DNA from: Sphingomonas sp. Ant H11
GTDB taxonomy: Bacteria > Pseudomonadota > Alphaproteobacteria > Sphingomonadales > Sphingomonadaceae
Direction of reading: 5' to 3'
Length of the DNA stretch: 49,998 bases
NCBI RefSeq assembly: GCF_000797515.1
Contig: NZ_JSBN01000050.1
Span: forward strand, 1-49,998
A program made the translations under genes and the position numbers. This document shows, piece by piece, positions 47,793 through 49,998 of the stretch; positions within the stretch are counted from its first letter, which is position 1; each line of letters opens with the position of its first letter. The notes under the pieces are model-generated. The model searched no databases. It was given only the letters and a program-made list of their open reading frames with translations, and had not been told where the DNA came from.

Positions 47793-48188
47793 ATGTCCTT
47801 GTGGCTGAGCATCGCCCTTCAGGCAGCAGAGGCTGCCCCGGTCGCGAAGCCCTTCGATTTGGCCGGGACCACCAAGCCCATCGGGCTAAATGCGCTTCCC
47901 AAGTGCGACGATACACTCTCTGCTGACGAAATTGTCGTGTGCGGGCGAAGGCGGGATCAATACCGGCTGCCGCTGCGCGAGGAGCCCGCGCCAGATGCGG
48001 ATGCTGCGCGCGGGGCGGAGGCGAGTGGCCTGAGCGCCATCACCCCATCGGGTCGCTGCGGAATCTTTGCCGGGGAGCGGCGGTGCAGCAAACGCGAAGC
48101 GGCTGCCTACGGCTATGGCAATGGCCGCGATCCGATCACGCTGCTGACGCGCCTGGCCAAGAAGGCGCTTGATCCTGACGGGGAGTGA
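47793..48188 (+). CDS. Secreted small protein of unknown function, four cysteines
   Basis: 131 residues. The start MSLWLSIALQAAEAAPVAKP looks like a short signal peptide. The mature part contains four Cys (LPKCDD, IVVCGRR, SGRCGI, ERRCSK), perhaps two disulfides. The phrase ADEIVVCGRRRDQYRLPLRE is characteristic of a widespread sphingomonad family of exported proteins of unknown role. A longer frame upstream runs through the REP unit and is rejected. No clear operon partner. Confidence 0.72.
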   Translation: MSLWLSIALQAAEAAPVAKPFDLAGTTKPIGLNALPKCDDTLSADEIVVCGRRRDQYRLPLREEPAPDADAARGAEASGLSAITPSGRCGIFAGERRCSKREAAAYGYGNGRDPITLLTRLAKKALDPDGE

Positions 48189-48227
48189 GGGTGGTGCGCC
48201 GCAGATTGTTCTGGTCGCCCCACGCCC

Positions 48228-48322
48228 GTCATGCCGGGCTTGTCCCGGCATCCACCGCGCCGCGTGTTCTGCGGGCGGTTGTCTTGGCGGGCCGGTGGAC
48301 CCCGGCACGAGGCCGGGGTGAC
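48228..48322. repeat. Pair of inverted REP-like palindromes
   Basis: GTCATGCCGGGCTTGTCCCG at 48228-48247 and an inverted CCCGGCACGAGGCCGGGGTG at 48301-48320 followed by AC, spaced by about 50 bases. It is the same design as the pair at 42379-42473 but in mirror order, lying between two convergent genes. Confidence 0.85.
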
Positions 48323-48332
48323 GGGTGTGCGC

Positions 48333-48953
48333 TTAGCCCCGCAGCCTGCTCGCCGCGCGCGCAAGCGCTTCCACCTCGGCCATCGAGGCGCCCTTGGGCG
48401 TCACCCAGCTTCCGCCGACGCACAGCACCGGCGCGAAGCCGAGCCATTCGGGCGCGCTCGTCTCGGTGATGCCGCCGGTCGGGCAGAATTTGCACTGGTA
48501 GAACGGCGCGGCGAGCGCCTTCAGCGCCTTCAGCCCACCATTCGCCTCGGCCGGGAAGAACTTGAAGTGGGTGAGGCCAAGGTCAAGCCCGGTCATGATG
48601 TCGGCGGCATTGGCGATGCCCGGCAGGAACGGCACGCCTGCGTCGATGATCGGGCGCGCGAGGTGCTGGGTCAGGCCGGGCGAGACGATGAATTCCGCCC
48701 CGGCGTCCACGGCTTGGGCAAACTGGTCGGGGTTCACGACGGTCCCGGCCCCGACGATCGCGCCGGGCACCTTCTTCATCTCGCGAATCGCGTCGAGCGC
48801 GGCCGGGGTGCGCAGCGTGACTTCGAGCACCTTCAGGCCACCTGCGACCAGCGCCTCGGCGAGCGGACGCGCGGTGGCGGCGTCGTCGATCACCAGCACC
48901 GGGATGACGGCGCTGGTCTGCATTACGTCGGCAATGGAGGGCGAAGCGGTCAT
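48333..48953 (-). CDS. eda: KDPG/KHG aldolase
   Basis: Class I aldolase that splits 2-keto-3-deoxy-6-phosphogluconate into pyruvate and glyceraldehyde 3-phosphate, the last step of the Entner-Doudoroff pathway. Strands and motifs of the TIM barrel are visible: VIPVLVIDDAATA, GLKVLEVTLRTPAALDAI with the catalytic Glu, AIVGAGTVVNPDQ, FIVSPGLT, and the Schiff-base Lys in LTHFKFFPAEANGG; CPTGGIT and PVLCVGGSW follow. 206 residues, normal. ATGA overlap with glk (48950-48953). Confidence 0.96.
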   Translation of the reverse strand: MTASPSIADVMQTSAVIPVLVIDDAATARPLAEALVAGGLKVLEVTLRTPAALDAIREMKKVPGAIVGAGTVVNPDQFAQAVDAGAEFIVSPGLTQHLARPIIDAGVPFLPGIANAADIMTGLDLGLTHFKFFPAEANGGLKALKALAAPFYQCKFCPTGGITETSAPEWLGFAPVLCVGGSWVTPKGASMAEVEALARAASRLRG

Positions 48954-49918
48954 AAGGTGTACTCCTGGGCATAAGCCGCCGCCGCGCCGAACAGGCCGGG
49001 CTGCGGATGGGTGATGAGTTTGACCGGAATCGCGGCCATGCGGTTCTGGAAACGGCCCTTGGCGGCGAAGCGCTCGGCAAAGCCCGAATTGCGGATATGG
49101 TCCTTGAGGCGCAGGCCAAGCCCGCCCGCGATGACCACGCCGTTCGCGCCATGCGCCAGCGCGAGATCGCCCGCGACCGCGCCGAGGCTCAAGCAGAAAC
49201 GGTCCATCGCCGCGACCGCCAGGCTATCCTCACCATCGAGCGCCGCAGCCCAGATCGCCTTGTCGTCAATACGCGGGATGACACGATGTTCGATGTCGGC
49301 CAGCGTTTCATAAATGGCGACGATGCCGGGGCCGGAGACGACGCGTTCGGCCGAGACGCGGGTATAGGCCTTGCGCAGGCGCTTGACCAACTGGTCCTCC
49401 AGCCCGTCGAGCGGCGCGAAATCGACATGGCCACCCTCGGTCTCGATCACATGATAGCGATCCGGCCCGCGCAGCACCTGCGCCACGCCCAGGCCCGTGC
49501 CGGGGCCGCAGACGGTGAGGACACCGTGATCGGGGAAGGGCACGTCCGGCCCGCACAGGTGCAGGAAATCGCCCTGATCGACTTGGGCCACCGCCTGGCC
49601 GACTGCGCCGAAATCGTTGATCAGCACGAAGCTGTCGACGTGGAGCCGCTCCTTGATCAGCGGCGGGCGGATCACCCAGGGATTGTTGGTCAGCTTGATC
49701 ACGTCGCCGCTGATCGGCGAGGCGACCGCGATGGCGGCGGCACGCGGCAGCGCGCGCCCCAATTGCGTGCCGAACGCCTCCCACGCGGTCTGGAAACCGG
49801 CATATTCGGCGGTCTTGAGCGTGACCGGCTCACCCAGCGAGACGACGCGGCCCTCGGCCACTTCGGCCAGCGCAAAGCGCGCGTGCGTGCCGCCAATATC
49901 GACCGAAACGATTTCCAT
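48950..49918 (-). CDS. glk: Glucokinase
   Basis: ATP-dependent kinase for glucose (bacterial Glk family), supplying glucose 6-phosphate for the Entner-Doudoroff route. N-terminal phosphate loop VSVDIGGTHARFALAEV, substrate motif FVLINDFGAVGQAV with the catalytic Asp, VCGPGTGLGVAQVL, and ETEGGHVDFAP. ATG 49918 with GGAGAG eight bases upstream is preferred to GTG 49936. 322 residues, normal. It overlaps eda; zwf and edd are probably further upstream outside the window. Confidence 0.95.
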   Translation of the reverse strand: MEIVSVDIGGTHARFALAEVAEGRVVSLGEPVTLKTAEYAGFQTAWEAFGTQLGRALPRAAAIAVASPISGDVIKLTNNPWVIRPPLIKERLHVDSFVLINDFGAVGQAVAQVDQGDFLHLCGPDVPFPDHGVLTVCGPGTGLGVAQVLRGPDRYHVIETEGGHVDFAPLDGLEDQLVKRLRKAYTRVSAERVVSGPGIVAIYETLADIEHRVIPRIDDKAIWAAALDGEDSLAVAAMDRFCLSLGAVAGDLALAHGANGVVIAGGLGLRLKDHIRNSGFAERFAAKGRFQNRMAAIPVKLITHPQPGLFGAAAAYAQEYTL

Positions 49919-49941
49919 TCTATCTCTCTCCGTCACTTTAG

Positions 49942-49974
49942 CCCCTCCCCTTCAGGGGAGGGGTTGGGGTGGGG
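49942..49974. repeat. GC-rich palindromic repeat at the window end
   Basis: CCCCTCCCC (49942-49950), TTCA, GGGGAGGGG (49955-49963), then TTGGGGTGGGG. Same type of element as inside mutL. It lies upstream of glk, and the rest of the edge holds no gene that I can see. Confidence 0.82.
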
Positions 49975-49998
49975 ACGGTGCCGCGCATACGCGGTGGT

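Overview
The window looks like chromosomal DNA of a sphingomonad (Alphaproteobacteria, Sphingomonas-like). The reasons are high G+C by eye, many TonB-dependent receptors, sphingomonad-style palindromic intergenic repeats, and the gene blocks rpsF-rpsR-rplI, fabD-fabG-acpP-fabF-mltG, mreBCD-mrdA-rodA and glk-eda. No rRNA, CRISPR array, intact insertion sequence or phage module is visible. One tRNA (Lys, CTT) is present.

Layout. 1-8.8 kb is a carbohydrate and thiol-stress region: a Tat-exported protein cut by the window edge, a GH43 beta-xylosidase/arabinofuranosidase, a TonB receptor and a GH127 beta-L-arabinofuranosidase. Between them lie a FrnE-type DsbA protein, Ohr, its thiol sensor OhrR with a recognisable operator, and a small conserved protein. 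9.0-19.5 kb is one leftward locus. It holds an ECF sigma factor, a FecR-like anti-sigma, an STN-domain TonB receptor, a BclA/YddA-like ABC transporter, a thioredoxin, an S9 peptidase with an unusual N-terminal extension, and a Cds1-like cysteine-cleaving PLP enzyme. The last five genes all overlap by 1-4 bases. Together they read like sensing, import, reduction, cleavage and desulfuration of a disulfide-containing peptide.

20.1-30.5 kb is a rightward accessory island behind an AT-rich leader. It encodes an unknown protein with a hydrophobic stretch, a very large protein carrying both an S8 subtilase and a gluzincin metalloprotease centre, a ComEC-like metallo-beta-lactamase-fold enzyme, a Dabb-like small protein, and a SIR2-like/STAND-like/TPR protein. 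This resembles a multi-enzyme conflict (anti-phage type) system and is the best candidate for an undescribed system here. A cytochrome c, a flavodoxin-like protein and a poorly explained 0.8 kb stretch follow. That stretch has a decayed gene remnant and a perfect inverted repeat next to tRNA-Lys.

32.8-50 kb is core genome. It has the rod-shape operon (mreB, mreC, mreD, mrdA, rodA), mutL with an in-frame palindromic repeat, ribosomal genes, a fatty-acid synthesis cluster with mltG, and the Entner-Doudoroff end (eda, glk).

Sequence quality matters for reading this window. About seventeen single-base frame breaks can be seen, many in homopolymers, and they include one each in the normally essential fabD, fabG and fabF. 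They are far more likely assembly errors than real mutations, so broken genes are annotated here as single coding regions with the break positions stated.
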